Shown here one piece after another: positions 46,801-55,668 of a stretch of DNA of 64,000 nucleotides (position 1 is the first letter of the stretch; every line of letters starts with the position of its first letter). A program made the position numbers and the translations under genes. The DNA is from Flagellimonas eckloniae (GTDB lineage: Bacteria; Bacteroidota; Bacteroidia; Flavobacteriales; Flavobacteriaceae), in NCBI RefSeq assembly GCF_001413955.1, contig NZ_LCTZ01000002.1, forward strand, positions 1,240,001 through 1,304,000. The letters run 5' to 3'. The notes beneath the pieces are model-generated. The model made no database searches and was not told where the DNA came from. It worked only from the letters and a program-made list of their open reading frames with translations.

Positions 46801-49800
46801 GCCAATTGTAAGAAAGAATACCATTGCCAGATGCCTGTACCGAAAAAGCAAAGTTGGTACTTCCCTCACAAACTGACAAGCTCAGTGGCTGGTTATCAAT
46901 GTTTACTTCACAAAGCGGGCCTAATGATACAACCAAATCCACTGGAGAATTCTCCTCTACGGAAGCTCCGCCAGCTGGGTTTTGACTGATTACATCTCCG
47001 GCAGCAATGGTATCACTGTTTACTGTTGTAACCGCACCCACCACAAGGTTGGCAGTAATAATGTCGGACTCGGCCATGGCTTGCGTTTTGTTCACAACGC
47101 TTGGCACGGACACCGTAGGTGGTGGAGAAACAGTAATGTTCTGATTGCACATGTTTACCACACCATTAGTATCCGTTACCACCCATTGTATTATTGTGAT
47201 TCCTAGATAGGGTGCCGTGGTTAAATCCGTACTATTAATATCTAATCGGGTGCCCACCACACTGGCGACTCCGCAGTTATCAGCTACAACGGGTGTACCG
47301 ATATCCAAATCAGTCAACATTACCGCTCCACTACTAATTCGATTAACATTTGGTGGACAGGTAATGCTTGGCGCCAAGGTGTCGTTAACCAAAATGATTG
47401 CCGAACAAGTAGCTATATTTCCGCTGTTATCAGTTACAGTCAAAGTGACTATTTGCTCCCCAAAATCAGCACAAGTAAATGTACTTGGGCTTACCGAAAT
47501 ACTTGCAATACCGCCAGCATCACTGGATCCTGCATCTATATCTGCTGCAGTGATACTTGCATTTCCATCAGTATTCAAATCTACCGTCAAAGAATAGTCC
47601 CCTATACATAAAGCCGTCGGCGGGGTGTCATCCAAATCATTGACACTAATGACAATGTTTTGTACATCCGTCAATCCTCCGGAATCCATAACGGTCACCT
47701 GTACCTCGTAGTCATTGTCTCCGTTATCGTCCCCGGGTATCTCAAAGTCAGGTGCATTGATAAAGGTCAGTACCCCAGTAGAGGAATCCAGATTGAACAG
47801 TGCCAGATCCGCACCGCCGCTCTTGCTGTACAACAATCCTGAGCCCTCTTCGTCAACATCATCGGTGGACTCAACATTAATGGCCGCTGTCTGGTTCTCG
47901 TCAACGCTGGCAGTAGCTGCACTAGTTATCATTGGACCGGTGTTCTCGAACACATCGGTTACCGTGATGGTAATGTCCTGTACATCGGTCAGGCTTCCTA
48001 AATCGGTGACCGTTACTTGTACCTCGTAGTCGTTGTCCCCATTATCATCACCGGGAATCTCAAAGTCAGGTGCCCCGATAAATGTGAGCACACCTGTGTT
48101 GACGTCCAGGTCGAAGAGTGCCTGATCGGCACCTCCCGTCTTACTGAAAATCAATCCTGAGCCTTCATCATCTGAATCATCGGTCGCATTCACATCTATT
48201 GCACCGGTCTGGTTCTCTTCGACACTGGCAGTAGCCGCACTTGAAATCAATGGGGGCTGGTTGGGCGCAAGTATAGTAAATGTGACTTCGGTGGCATCAC
48301 ATATTTGATTGTGCCCCGTTTCTGCACCATGAACACTAATGGTGTGCTCACCAGGTGCAACATTGGTGAATGTAAAACATCCCGTTTGGTCATCTATTCT
48401 TACATAGGGTTGGCCATGAACGCTACCACCTGTTCCTTGTCCATTATCACTATCGTCTAGGCGCAAATGGAAATGTTCCCCTGAAGAACCTCCAGCGTCC
48501 AAGTTTTCAACACTCCAGCATACAGTAACATCTGGACCTTCAATCTCTGCATCTAACAATGGGGAACCTCCAATAGTATTCTCAGTAACGGTAAAAATAG
48601 GTGCGCCAATAACTTCGATATCCATACTAACCGAAGACGGTGTACTGGCTCCATCGGAATCGGTTGCCACTGCGGTAATGGAATGTGTTCCTACTTCTAA
48701 GGAAATATTTTGCAATGGTGCGCCAAAACCTAGCGATGTTGTTCCACTGAACCATTCTATGTTCAAGGTGGAGTCATCATCTTCCAGGTCATCAAAGTTT
48801 GCATTAAAATCGAACATTTCACCATCTCCCTCACAATCCCTTGCAACTGTTCCGTCTCCTGGGCTCAGGAAAGCAACAAATTGTGGTGGATTGTTTGGTG
48901 GATCTGCCACCTTACAGACCTGAATTGCCTTAATGTTCGGATTATCAATTATTCCATGCAAAAATTTGATGTCCAATGTACCTCCAACAACAGTGGTTGT
49001 AGCACTAAGTGCAAAGGCTTTTCCACCGCCACCACCAATGGCAAATGGGTCAATATCATCAAAAGCAGCGGGTACGATACCTTCTAAAGTTACATCAAAG
49101 ACTCGTAAACCGGCAGAATTTAAAGGCCCGTAAATTTCTGCAAAATATAGGGTTACCTCAACTTCGGTACCTTCGGCCACGGGGAACTGCCATAACATTT
49201 CATCAGGATCTCCAGAACCTGTACTATCCCATCTTTCAGTTTCAAAAAGCTCCAATGGGGTGCCAAATGGCAACAAAGGTGTAGGCATTATGGGTTTATG
49301 TCCATTATTCCCAGAATTATTAAACAAATTGGTTCCACCAGCCGTTAGAAATGTAGCCGTGGCACCAGCATCATTATCGTCCCATCCTGAAACACCAGCA
49401 CCTCCTACATTCACCCTAAACAGCAAGTCACAAATCCCTGCTGAAGGTTGGACCACCACTGTAATACTCACCGTGCTGGTTTCAGCACCGCTATCGGTAA
49501 CCGAAGCTGTAATTACATGTGTACCTGCGTACAGGCTAGGGCTTATACTTGCGCCATTGCCCAATGGACCTTGGATGTCCGAACTCCAGCTGATATCACC
49601 AGCTGTAAGACCTGAATCTTCAAAATCAGATGCCGTACCGGTCAAAATCACTGTACCTTCTTCAACAGCGGCTCCCTCCAATGGGGAAGTTATATTTACT
49701 AACGGAGGTGTATTTGATGTAGAAACAACAAATTCAAAATCCTTAATATTTACGCCACCACTGCCTGAAAAATCAAGACGTAACGTTTGAATACCCGCAT

Positions 49801-52192
49801 TATTAAATATCGCATTGAAGGTATATGGGCTAGGAGCTATTTCATATTCTTGCCAACCATTTTCTGTAGCTCCAAATGAACCAACTGTAATACCGTCTAC
49901 TGAAAGTGTTGTGGTCAGAGTTCCACCATTACCTTTTCCAGCGTAGAAGGTGGCCTCATAAACTCCAGGGGTAGGTACATTGATTACATATTCTACAAAT
50001 TCACCTGCTTCAATGTATCCAATATTTTTTGCACCCGTGTCTTCAATGGCAACCGTGAATGGAGCTTGAGGACCTGCCCCATACCAAGGTAAAGGATTAG
50101 AGAAAGTTCGGGCTAATATCGGGTCATCTGTTATATTCTGAGCTAAATCGATTGAAAAAATCTCAACCACTGGAGGGTTTATACCATCATTGGCCGTAAC
50201 CCTAGCTTCAAATGATTTTCCATCGCCTGTATAGGTAGAGGTATCCCAATCTAAGGTATAGCTGCCTCCACCATTATCTGAATACGTAAGTCCACTGACC
50301 GTTGCTCCTGGTGTAAAAACAATTGGGTTAACGGAGCTGGTCCCTAAAACACTTTTATCAAAGATTTCAATAGAAGATGAAGGATCGATATCATCATTAA
50401 TCTGAACATTAAAATTAATCGTAGAGCCTTCTTCCACCGCAACATTGGCAATGGCGTCAATTGTTGGGGGAGTATCTATTGTTGTACTTATAGTAATGGT
50501 TATCTGACTTGAAGTGGTAGTTGAATTTCCATCTGACGCCACAGCTGTAAGGTTATATGTTCCGGCAACTAAATCCAAAGGAAATTCATATGGGAAGTCG
50601 CTATCCGTTCCTAAGCTATTAACTCCATCATTGAACAGTTCCACTTGGGTCACGGCAACATCATCAGTCGCCTCTACAGTAACGTTTACCGTAGACCCTT
50701 CCAAAAAGTCATCCCCATCATTTGGAGAAGTGATGCTGACGGTAGGTGGAGCATCCGGCACCAAAGTCATATCGAAATAATCGATGTTCATATAAAAACC
50801 ACCTCCATCGTTCCAATCGAAACGCAGGGTTTGCGACCCTGCATCAAAAGGCACAAGTACACTCACAGTATCATAATCTGACCATGTTCCCGTATCGTCC
50901 ACTACAAGGGTTTCACTACCAGCCGAAGTAGTTATCAACATTGACTTAGCCCCTGTAGGTTGTCTGGCAACAAAAAAGTCCATTTGATACGTCCCAGCTT
51001 CCGTTACATTGATATTATATTCTGTGAAATCCCCCGCGGTTGTGAAACCTAAAATAAAACCAGTTCCAGCCTCTTCAATTCCAATACCATCACCACCTCC
51101 TGTATTGCCTTGATCATCATATGACTCTGCCTCTATCCTGGTAGCCATTAGGGAAGATATATTCTGATCTACATCATTAACAGTAACATCCAAGGTTTTA
51201 GATACCGAATTTCCATTCGCGTCACTAACCTCGACCGTAATTGTATATACTCCATTTCCATCACCATTAGAACCGCCATCACCATAGGTTGGATCAAAGT
51301 TCAAAGTAGAACTATAGGAACCCGCACTGCTTGCTATTCCTGTTTCAGTAAAAAAACCGCTGGCATCTATGGGGTATGGTTCTCTTTGAATACCGGGTGG
51401 AACCTCACCTGCTTCATTGTTACTCTGAAGTTCCTGTGGTTCATTGGAAACAGAAGTAATTGTAACTGTAAGGTCATCGCCATCATCGTCAGAAACAGTC
51501 AATGGCAATTGCAAACTTTCACCTTCATTTACAGAAGTTGTCTCTGCAAGAGATATTTCTGGCTCAACATTTGTAATATTGGTTACCTCAACTGGTACAC
51601 TACTTACAGGCTTATTTAATATACTTTGCGAATTTTCATCGGTCACTTCTGTTTGAAGCGGCAAAATATCGTTAAAATCAATATTGGTATTGCCTACTGC
51701 AAGTCCCACAAATTCAATTTCCAAATAGTCAAAACTAGCTTCTGGGAAATTACTGAAAGTACCTGAAGAATAGGATAGAGTCCCTGTATTGTTATCGTAA
51801 GTGGGAGGGCCGGGAATCTCTACTGGGAGTTGTGAAGTACCCAAGGCTGTAACTGTATTCACTTCTATTATGGAGCTATCAAAATTGAGATAGACAGAAA
51901 CTCCGTTTGTCACTTCACTACCTGCTGCTTCCAATGCTATTATAATAGTGAATGTATCACCTTCATTTACAGAAACCGCTGATGGCGAGCTAGTAAGATT
52001 AACTTGTCCAACTAAGGAATTTGTAAAAGTGAACAAAATAAGGCATGTGGTCAACATTTTGCTGAGTATCGCAAAACGCAGGAAACTTGAATGATTATTT
52101 CCATTGCTTGAATCTACAATACTTAATAGTGCTAAAGGCTTTGGTTTTCTTATAAAAAAGATACCGCCAGGAAATTGTGGGATGATTTTCAT
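43823..52192 (-). CDS. Giant T9SS surface scaffold-like protein with N-terminal cohesin-like module
   Basis: This 2789-residue protein starts at ATG 52192. An in-frame ATG at 52057 begins a cleaner signal peptide (MLTTCLILFTFTNSLVGQ), so the true start may be there. Modules in order, with approximate plus-strand positions: cohesin-like (51997-51578), cadherin-like, CBM6-like (51150-50760), Ig-like, a second CBM6-like (50110-49720), malectin (49425-48905), Ig-like, and two near-identical cadherin-like repeats (48260-47640). Then come HYR-type domains, a PASTA-like segment (VPSVVNKTQAMAESD, near 47100), more HYR domains, three PKD domains (45240-44455) flanked by two copies of an unnamed 115-residue module, and a type A T9SS sorting domain (LKIYPNPASES). 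No enzyme domain was recognised. It looks like a surface scaffold or adhesin that binds polysaccharide and, through the cohesin, the dockerin protein encoded next. Confidence 0.87.
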   Translation of the reverse strand: MKIIPQFPGGIFFIRKPKPLALLSIVDSSNGNNHSSFLRFAILSKMLTTCLILFTFTNSLVGQVNLTSSPSAVSVNEGDTFTIIIALEAAGSEVTNGVSVYLNFDSSIIEVNTVTALGTSQLPVEIPGPPTYDNNTGTLSYSSGTFSNFPEASFDYLEIEFVGLAVGNTNIDFNDILPLQTEVTDENSQSILNKPVSSVPVEVTNITNVEPEISLAETTSVNEGESLQLPLTVSDDDGDDLTVTITSVSNEPQELQSNNEAGEVPPGIQREPYPIDASGFFTETGIASSAGSYSSTLNFDPTYGDGGSNGDGNGVYTITVEVSDANGNSVSKTLDVTVNDVDQNISSLMATRIEAESYDDQGNTGGGDGIGIEEAGTGFILGFTTAGDFTEYNINVTEAGTYQMDFFVARQPTGAKSMLITTSAGSETLVVDDTGTWSDYDTVSVLVPFDAGSQTLRFDWNDGGGFYMNIDYFDMTLVPDAPPTVSITSPNDGDDFLEGSTVNVTVEATDDVAVTQVELFNDGVNSLGTDSDFPYEFPLDLVAGTYNLTAVASDGNSTTTSSQITITISTTIDTPPTIDAIANVAVEEGSTINFNVQINDDIDPSSSIEIFDKSVLGTSSVNPIVFTPGATVSGLTYSDNGGGSYTLDWDTSTYTGDGKSFEARVTANDGINPPVVEIFSIDLAQNITDDPILARTFSNPLPWYGAGPQAPFTVAIEDTGAKNIGYIEAGEFVEYVINVPTPGVYEATFYAGKGNGGTLTTTLSVDGITVGSFGATENGWQEYEIAPSPYTFNAIFNNAGIQTLRLDFSGSGGVNIKDFEFVVSTSNTPPLVNITSPLEGAAVEEGTVILTGTASDFEDSGLTAGDISWSSDIQGPLGNGASISPSLYAGTHVITASVTDSGAETSTVSITVVVQPSAGICDLLFRVNVGGAGVSGWDDNDAGATATFLTAGGTNLFNNSGNNGHKPIMPTPLLPFGTPLELFETERWDSTGSGDPDEMLWQFPVAEGTEVEVTLYFAEIYGPLNSAGLRVFDVTLEGIVPAAFDDIDPFAIGGGGGKAFALSATTTVVGGTLDIKFLHGIIDNPNIKAIQVCKVADPPNNPPQFVAFLSPGDGTVARDCEGDGEMFDFNANFDDLEDDDSTLNIEWFSGTTSLGFGAPLQNISLEVGTHSITAVATDSDGASTPSSVSMDIEVIGAPIFTVTENTIGGSPLLDAEIEGPDVTVCWSVENLDAGGSSGEHFHLRLDDSDNGQGTGGSVHGQPYVRIDDQTGCFTFTNVAPGEHTISVHGAETGHNQICDATEVTFTILAPNQPPLISSAATASVEENQTGAIDVNATDDSDDEGSGLIFSKTGGADQALFDLDVNTGVLTFIGAPDFEIPGDDNGDNDYEVQVTVTDLGSLTDVQDITITVTDVFENTGPMITSAATASVDENQTAAINVESTDDVDEEGSGLLYSKSGGADLALFNLDSSTGVLTFINAPDFEIPGDDNGDNDYEVQVTVMDSGGLTDVQNIVISVNDLDDTPPTALCIGDYSLTVDLNTDGNASITAADIDAGSSDAGGIASISVSPSTFTCADFGEQIVTLTVTDNSGNIATCSAIILVNDTLAPSITCPPNVNRISSGAVMLTDLDIGTPVVADNCGVASVVGTRLDINSTDLTTAPYLGITIIQWVVTDTNGVVNMCNQNITVSPPPTVSVPSVVNKTQAMAESDIITANLVVGAVTTVNSDTIAAGDVISQNPAGGASVEENSPVDLVVSLGPLCEVNIDNQPLSLSVCEGSTNFAFSVQASGNGILSYNWQIFDTFSEVWVDFPTFNGNASLNFDGPIGLSANGNQYRVIVTSDNSTGDNTDDDCSVISDEVLLTVNPLPIVAFTALADVFIDAGVQTGLGGGTPPQGSEVGDNGVYSGPGVTDDGNGMTYSFEPAIAGVGTHTIIYTYTNANGCTDSASDDVVVMQVIDNPPTIDCPEDITVNVDPEQCGAIVVYTAPVGVDDMDGAITGLTAGHGSGALFPVGVSTETYMVTDSNGQTSSCSFTITVIDNINPVATCPDNIFVSNDPGECGAIVEFNLSVSDNCPGATISSDFLSGSLFPIGTTSVTATAIDATGNTDTCTFNIEVEDTEAPEVVCTDFTIQLDANGNGSIEVSDIDNGSSDNCGISSIDLDTTVFTTSDIGENGVVLTVVDNNGNSNTCEATVTVEPYVPSVLSITEFMLVNADSEQDIMIIADGEIIDINSLPTENLNIRAETTNDVESVFFELSGTQNSTRNENVAPYALFGDASGNYKSNDFSLGSYDLVATPYSENGKKGIQGTSLAINFVFTLGNVSPIAVANGVVDETIAYKINFFSTGSYDPDGNIVSYEWDFGDGNTSNAENPMHTYAAEGEYSVTLTVNDNEGGEDITSIDVLAQEIPVNMMPVAIADGTADGIISYKVNFSSSESYDPDGNIVSYEWDFGDGNMSNEENPMHTYASGGDYYVTLTVTDDDGEEGFTSIEVSAEEIPNVPPVAVADAGTPNEFVVDFLGSESDDPDGNIVSYEWDFGDGNTSTDINPTHTYTDEGVYLVTLTVIDDDGADGTAAIQVNIVEDSDIQKVVALTLINADTDTGIIELTNNMLLDEASLEGIGLNIGATTNPEIVGSVFFQLTGPLENKRKESGAPYALFGDFKGNYFARTFPAGDYTITATPYSLAGAKGEEGQSLTINFTIAPTVAPLVANALKIYPNPASESATMDFEVPTQVQEFLIFDITGKLVKRVEIDVSDDNYQLSVYDLPVGTYHVRTTDVNGVVFREQMVVKK
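44455..45240 (-). repeat. Three tandem PKD-domain repeats
   Basis: Three units of 258-267 bases each encode SYDPDGNIVSYEWDFGDGN (first residue varied) followed by a PTHTY or PMHTY box. The sequence CCAAAATCCC recurs at 44586, 44844 and 45111. High DNA similarity points to recent internal duplication. Confidence 0.88.
47640..48260 (-). repeat. Tandem cadherin-like repeat, period 318 bp
   Basis: Two units of 106 residues encode nearly the same protein (ATASVEENQT and PDFEIPGDDNGDNDYEVQV in both). The DNA marker GTACCTCGTAGT occurs at 47701 and 48019, giving a 318-base period. It is a recent duplication inside the scaffold-like gene. Confidence 0.88.
51578..51997 (-). other. Cohesin-like domain coding segment
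   Basis: Residues about 66-205 follow the cohesin pattern: VSVNEGDTFTIIIAL, then GVSVYLNFDSSIIEVNTV, a GTLSYSSGTF strand, LEIEFVGLAVGNTNIDF and a closing strand. This is the nine-strand jelly-roll layout of type I/II cohesins. It is the first folded module of the mature protein. The call is by pattern only; a related beta-sandwich is the main alternative. Confidence 0.65.
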
Positions 52193-52763
52193 TTTGGCTA
52201 AAATTGGTTTATTGAGTAACTAGTGAGGTAATAACAGTATATTTTTAGTGTGCGGCAATGGAACTTTTTTATGGATTAAAAAAAGTTTCCCAAAACAAAA
52301 AAAATAGAAATGTTACTTATTGAAGATGGTAGCAAGTAATTTTTTGGCATACACTGTTGGTTTGGTTAATACCATAACCAATGCGGTGCCATAGTCTGAT
52401 TCGGGGTGGGATGAAATAGACTAAACTAATAGTTGGGTAATCTTAAAAACTCTCCTCACTTTGAAGGAAGAATGTTCGAAAAGTACCATTACTTTTACAA
52501 CCTGTAAATTGTTTATTGTTCATTTTCGATAAACTGCATCAAAATCAGATAAGCGGCACCATAAAACAAATGAAGTGGAAATCTTACTTGGTTCCCCGTA
52601 AACCGCATTCCCAGTAGTTATATACAATTAATTTTCCGATATCCATAGTTTCCTTTGTCTATAACCACATAAAGAAACTGCACAAAAGATCTCCAAAGAA
52701 TTCAATCTTTGTTTTTATGTAAGTAAATCGAATTTTATTCGACAAGATTTGAAACACATATTC
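52193..52763. other. Intergenic region upstream of the giant operon
   Basis: About 570 bases contain no convincing gene. An imperfect hairpin lies at 52344-52391: an inner perfect seven-base stem TTGGTTA/TAACCAA (52362-52368 and 52375-52381) and an outer TGGCA/TGCCA. It has no downstream T-run on either strand, so it is not a simple terminator. It lies in the likely 5' leader of the giant operon. I found no full consensus promoter for either flanking gene. Confidence 0.5.
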
Positions 52764-53258
52764 ATGCGCACCACTATCATTTGTTTTTGTCTGACACTTG
52801 CTTTTAATGGGCTATTTTCCCAAGAAATGACACCTTCCAAGCTTTATGAAATTATAGAACAAGAGGCCGATACCGTCAAAACCAATGGTAACTCCTACCA
52901 GTTTTTATTTAATGAATCCATATTAATCTGTGTTTTTGACGAAAATGCGAATAGAATGCGAATCATATCCCCTATTGTTGAACGTGAAAAAATAGGTGAA
53001 GAAGAGTTATTGAATGCATTGGTGGCCAATTTTCACTCTGCATTGGATGTAAAGTATGCCTTAAGTGATGAGATTTTATGGTCAGTTTACACCCATCCAC
53101 TAAAGGAACTTTCAGAAGCACAGGTTATTGACGCTATACAACAGGTATATGCTGCGGCAATTACTTTTGGAAGCAGCTATTCCAGTACCAACTTGGTTTT
53201 CCCCGGGAACACAAAAAAGATAGAAAAGCCAAAGCCTAAGATTTTAAAAAAGATTTAA
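52764..53258 (+). CDS. Small secreted protein, possible YbjN/type III chaperone-like fold
   Basis: 164 residues from ATG 52764 (a TTG at 52749 is in frame). The signal peptide is MRTTIICFCLTLAFNGLFSQ. The mature part has alternating strands and helices (SYQFLFNESILICVFDENA, ISPIVEREKIGEEELLNALV, LSEAQVIDAIQQVYAAA). This recalls the alpha/beta CesT/YbjN fold, but only loosely. The C-terminal tail is Lys/Pro-rich (KKIEKPKPKILKK). I do not recognise a firm family. Its stop overlaps that of the convergent acyltransferase gene by four bases. Confidence 0.75.
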   Translation: MRTTIICFCLTLAFNGLFSQEMTPSKLYEIIEQEADTVKTNGNSYQFLFNESILICVFDENANRMRIISPIVEREKIGEEELLNALVANFHSALDVKYALSDEILWSVYTHPLKELSEAQVIDAIQQVYAAAITFGSSYSSTNLVFPGNTKKIEKPKPKILKKI

Positions 53259-53794
53259 AAACTATACTCTGGAATTTTGCCTTTTACCCCTTTATAGAAT
53301 TTGTGGATTATTTTAAAATCGTCTTTCATTTCACCACTCGGATAAATGGCTTCAGAAATTTTGACTTGCTTCTTTCCAAAGTCAAAGGCAACAGCAACTA
53401 TAGGAACTTGCGCCATTACTGCTATGTGATAGAATCCGGTTTTTAGTTCCGTTACCTTTTTTCGGGTACCCTCTGGTGCCAGAGCAAATCTAAAAATCCT
53501 TCTCTCTTTAAAAATATTCACTATGCTTTCAACTGTGTTAGAGCTTTTCGAACGGTCTATTGGTGCTCCGCCGGTCCATCTAAAAAACCATCCAAATGGT
53601 GGTTTAAAAAGACTCTTCTTCCCAATGTAATTGATTTCTTCATTGATGACTTTTCTAATCAATAAACCCAAAAAGAAATCCATCCAATGGGTGTGTGGCA
53701 CTACAGCTACCACACATTTATCCACCTTGGGAAATGTACCAATGAGCTTCCATCCCAGTACTTTAAAATATAAAAACTCGGCTAGTCTACGCAT
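53255..53794 (-). CDS. 1-acyl-sn-glycerol-3-phosphate acyltransferase-like protein
   Basis: This 179-residue protein belongs to the PlsC/LPLAT group. The catalytic HX4D is His34 and Asp39 in VVPHTHWMDF, and the EGTR-type motif is in LAPEGTRKKV (about residue 112). It should acylate a lysophospholipid or related lipid at the membrane. It is shorter than typical PlsC (about 240 residues), matching a small Bacteroidota subgroup. It lies 42 bases downstream of kdnB on the same strand, so it may belong to the same envelope-related transcript. Confidence 0.88.
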   Translation of the reverse strand: MRRLAEFLYFKVLGWKLIGTFPKVDKCVVAVVPHTHWMDFFLGLLIRKVINEEINYIGKKSLFKPPFGWFFRWTGGAPIDRSKSSNTVESIVNIFKERRIFRFALAPEGTRKKVTELKTGFYHIAVMAQVPIVAVAFDFGKKQVKISEAIYPSGEMKDDFKIIHKFYKGVKGKIPEYSF

Positions 53795-53836
53795 GTATTT
53801 ACATTTGCTAAGAGCAGTAGAAGGGTTCTGGATGTG

Positions 53837-54964
53837 TTAAATTCTCTGATAAATCCCTTTCAGACGTTCTGGGGTCATGATTTCTTTCCAATCTTTCCCC
53901 AAAGCATTTTCCCAAAGTGCTTCCATTCCCAAGGCCACATTGATTAAAATATCAAAATCATTTTCGGTAAGATCAGCACAAACACCTTTTGGTAATTGTA
54001 TGTTATGTTTTTCCATCATTTTATGGAACACTTGCACGCCTTCTGGATAAAATTCTTCAAGATGCTGAAAAACAAGACAATTCCCTATTCCATGTTTTAT
54101 CCCCAATAGATAGGAAAGGCCATAGCTCATTGCATGAGCAATTCCTACTTGGGAATAAGCAATGCTCATTCCACCATGCCATGAAGCCATCATTAATTTG
54201 TCCCTTGATTCGCTACTGGGAACATCTTCCAAGAACACTTCTTTGCAAAGTTCCAGAGCTTTCTCCCCATAACTTTGGCTAAAGGCATTTAAATATGTGC
54301 CTTTTAATGATTCTATACAATGGATGAAGCAATCCATCCCCGTATAAAACCACTGTTCTTTGGGAACACTTTTGGTTAAATCTGGATCTAAAACTACTTG
54401 ATCGTATGTAGTAAAATCTGAATTGATCCCCAACTTCTTTTCCGGCCCCAACAAAACGGTGGTTCTAGAGACTTCCGCTCCAGTGCCACTTATGGTAGGA
54501 ATTCCCACATGATATAATGATGGTTTACTCACTAAATCCCAACCTTGATAATCTTGGGCCAAACCATTGTTGTTTAGAAGAATGGCGACCGCCTTTGCTA
54601 AATCTAAAAGGGTTCCCCCTCCTATTCCGATGATTCCGGAAGGCAATTCTTCAAACTCTTCTTGTATTTTAGACACCAATGTATCTACCTGACCTGTTTT
54701 GGGTTCTTCATTGGCGGAAATAAAAAATACCTTGTCATTATACATTAAGGGCATGCACAGGGTAACTTCGTTCTTTTCGAAAAAATCATCCACCAAAAAG
54801 ATAAAGGGAGCGTTGGAATTTCTTCTTTTGGGCATCAAAATATCCCCTAATTGAGCAAAACTACCTTGACCAAAAACAACCCTTGGTACCATTGGAAAGT
54901 TGCGGTACCCTGTCTTGTTGTCCAACCTTATTTCGTTTCTTTTCAAATCGTTTTCCGTCTTCAT
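53837..54964 (-). CDS. kdnB: Iron-containing alcohol dehydrogenase, probable KdnB (Kdo 8-oxidase)
   Basis: 375 residues from ATG 54964, which overlaps the stop of the HAD gene (TGATG). The family is group III metal-dependent alcohol dehydrogenase. The NAD site is GIIGIGGGTLLDLAKA, and the metal site is in GMDCFIHCIES, GIAHAMSYGLSYLLGIKHG. In Shewanella, KdnB oxidises C8 of Kdo, KdnA transaminates it, and KdsB activates the 8-amino-Kdo product. Here the gene sits in one overlapping set with kdsB, which supports the KdnB reading. A KdnA-type aminotransferase is not in the window. A different sugar-alcohol dehydrogenase role remains possible. Confidence 0.78.
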   Translation of the reverse strand: MKTENDLKRNEIRLDNKTGYRNFPMVPRVVFGQGSFAQLGDILMPKRRNSNAPFIFLVDDFFEKNEVTLCMPLMYNDKVFFISANEEPKTGQVDTLVSKIQEEFEELPSGIIGIGGGTLLDLAKAVAILLNNNGLAQDYQGWDLVSKPSLYHVGIPTISGTGAEVSRTTVLLGPEKKLGINSDFTTYDQVVLDPDLTKSVPKEQWFYTGMDCFIHCIESLKGTYLNAFSQSYGEKALELCKEVFLEDVPSSESRDKLMMASWHGGMSIAYSQVGIAHAMSYGLSYLLGIKHGIGNCLVFQHLEEFYPEGVQVFHKMMEKHNIQLPKGVCADLTENDFDILINVALGMEALWENALGKDWKEIMTPERLKGIYQRI

Positions 54965-55668
54965 CAATTTTGCAAATACTTCAGGATATCTTCTAGTTTA
55001 TTTAGTTTCAAATGATCGTTCATTTGTTCAGAATCAGCAATCATTTCATGGGCCCATGTTGTATGGAATGGCACATGTACTGCGCTTCCTCCAATATTCA
55101 ATATAGGTAATACATCTGACTTTAAAGAATTTCCTATCATTAAAAACTCATCGACATTAACCTCTAAATGTTCCAACAAGTTGCTATAATTGCTTTCTTT
55201 TTTGTCACTGAGAACTTCGACATGGTGAAAATACTTTGAGATTCCAGACCTTTCAAGCTTGCGCTCTTGATCTAACAAATCTCCTTTGGTAAGCACAATT
55301 AACCTGTATTTATTTACCAACTGGCTTAGCACCTCTTCAACCCCATCCAATAACTCTACCGGGTGGGAAATCATTCTTTTTCCAAGATTCAAAATTTCAG
55401 AGATGGTTTCTTGGGATACTTTACCATTTGATAGATCTAGAGCTGATTCTATCATGGAAAGAACGAACCCCTTTATACCATAACCATAAAGTTCCAAGTT
55501 TTTCATCTCCATTTTAAACAACTCCTGGTCTACTTTATTTTTGGTTTCATAACCCTCCATTAATTCGGCAAAGCGTTCTTCTGTTTCCCTAAAATAGGTT
55601 TCGTTGACCCATAAGGTATCATCAGCATCAAAACCAATAACTTTAATATTTTCAAAATTTACTTCCAT
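54964..55668 (-). CDS. HAD-family phosphatase
   Basis: This 234-residue HAD hydrolase has the nucleophile motif GFDADDTLW (Asp14, with Asp16 as the acid/base; near residues 12-20). Motif II is VLTKGD, and the C-terminal [13 protein letters not shown] carries motif IV. The alpha-helical cap is C1 type, as in YjjG-like nucleotidases and phosphoglycolate phosphatases. It overlaps kdsB by ten bases and kdnB by one, so it is made with them. A role on a Kdo-8-phosphate-like substrate is an inference from position only. Confidence 0.85.
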   Translation of the reverse strand: MEVNFENIKVIGFDADDTLWVNETYFRETEERFAELMEGYETKNKVDQELFKMEMKNLELYGYGIKGFVLSMIESALDLSNGKVSQETISEILNLGKRMISHPVELLDGVEEVLSQLVNKYRLIVLTKGDLLDQERKLERSGISKYFHHVEVLSDKKESNYSNLLEHLEVNVDEFLMIGNSLKSDVLPILNIGGSAVHVPFHTTWAHEMIADSEQMNDHLKLNKLEDILKYLQN

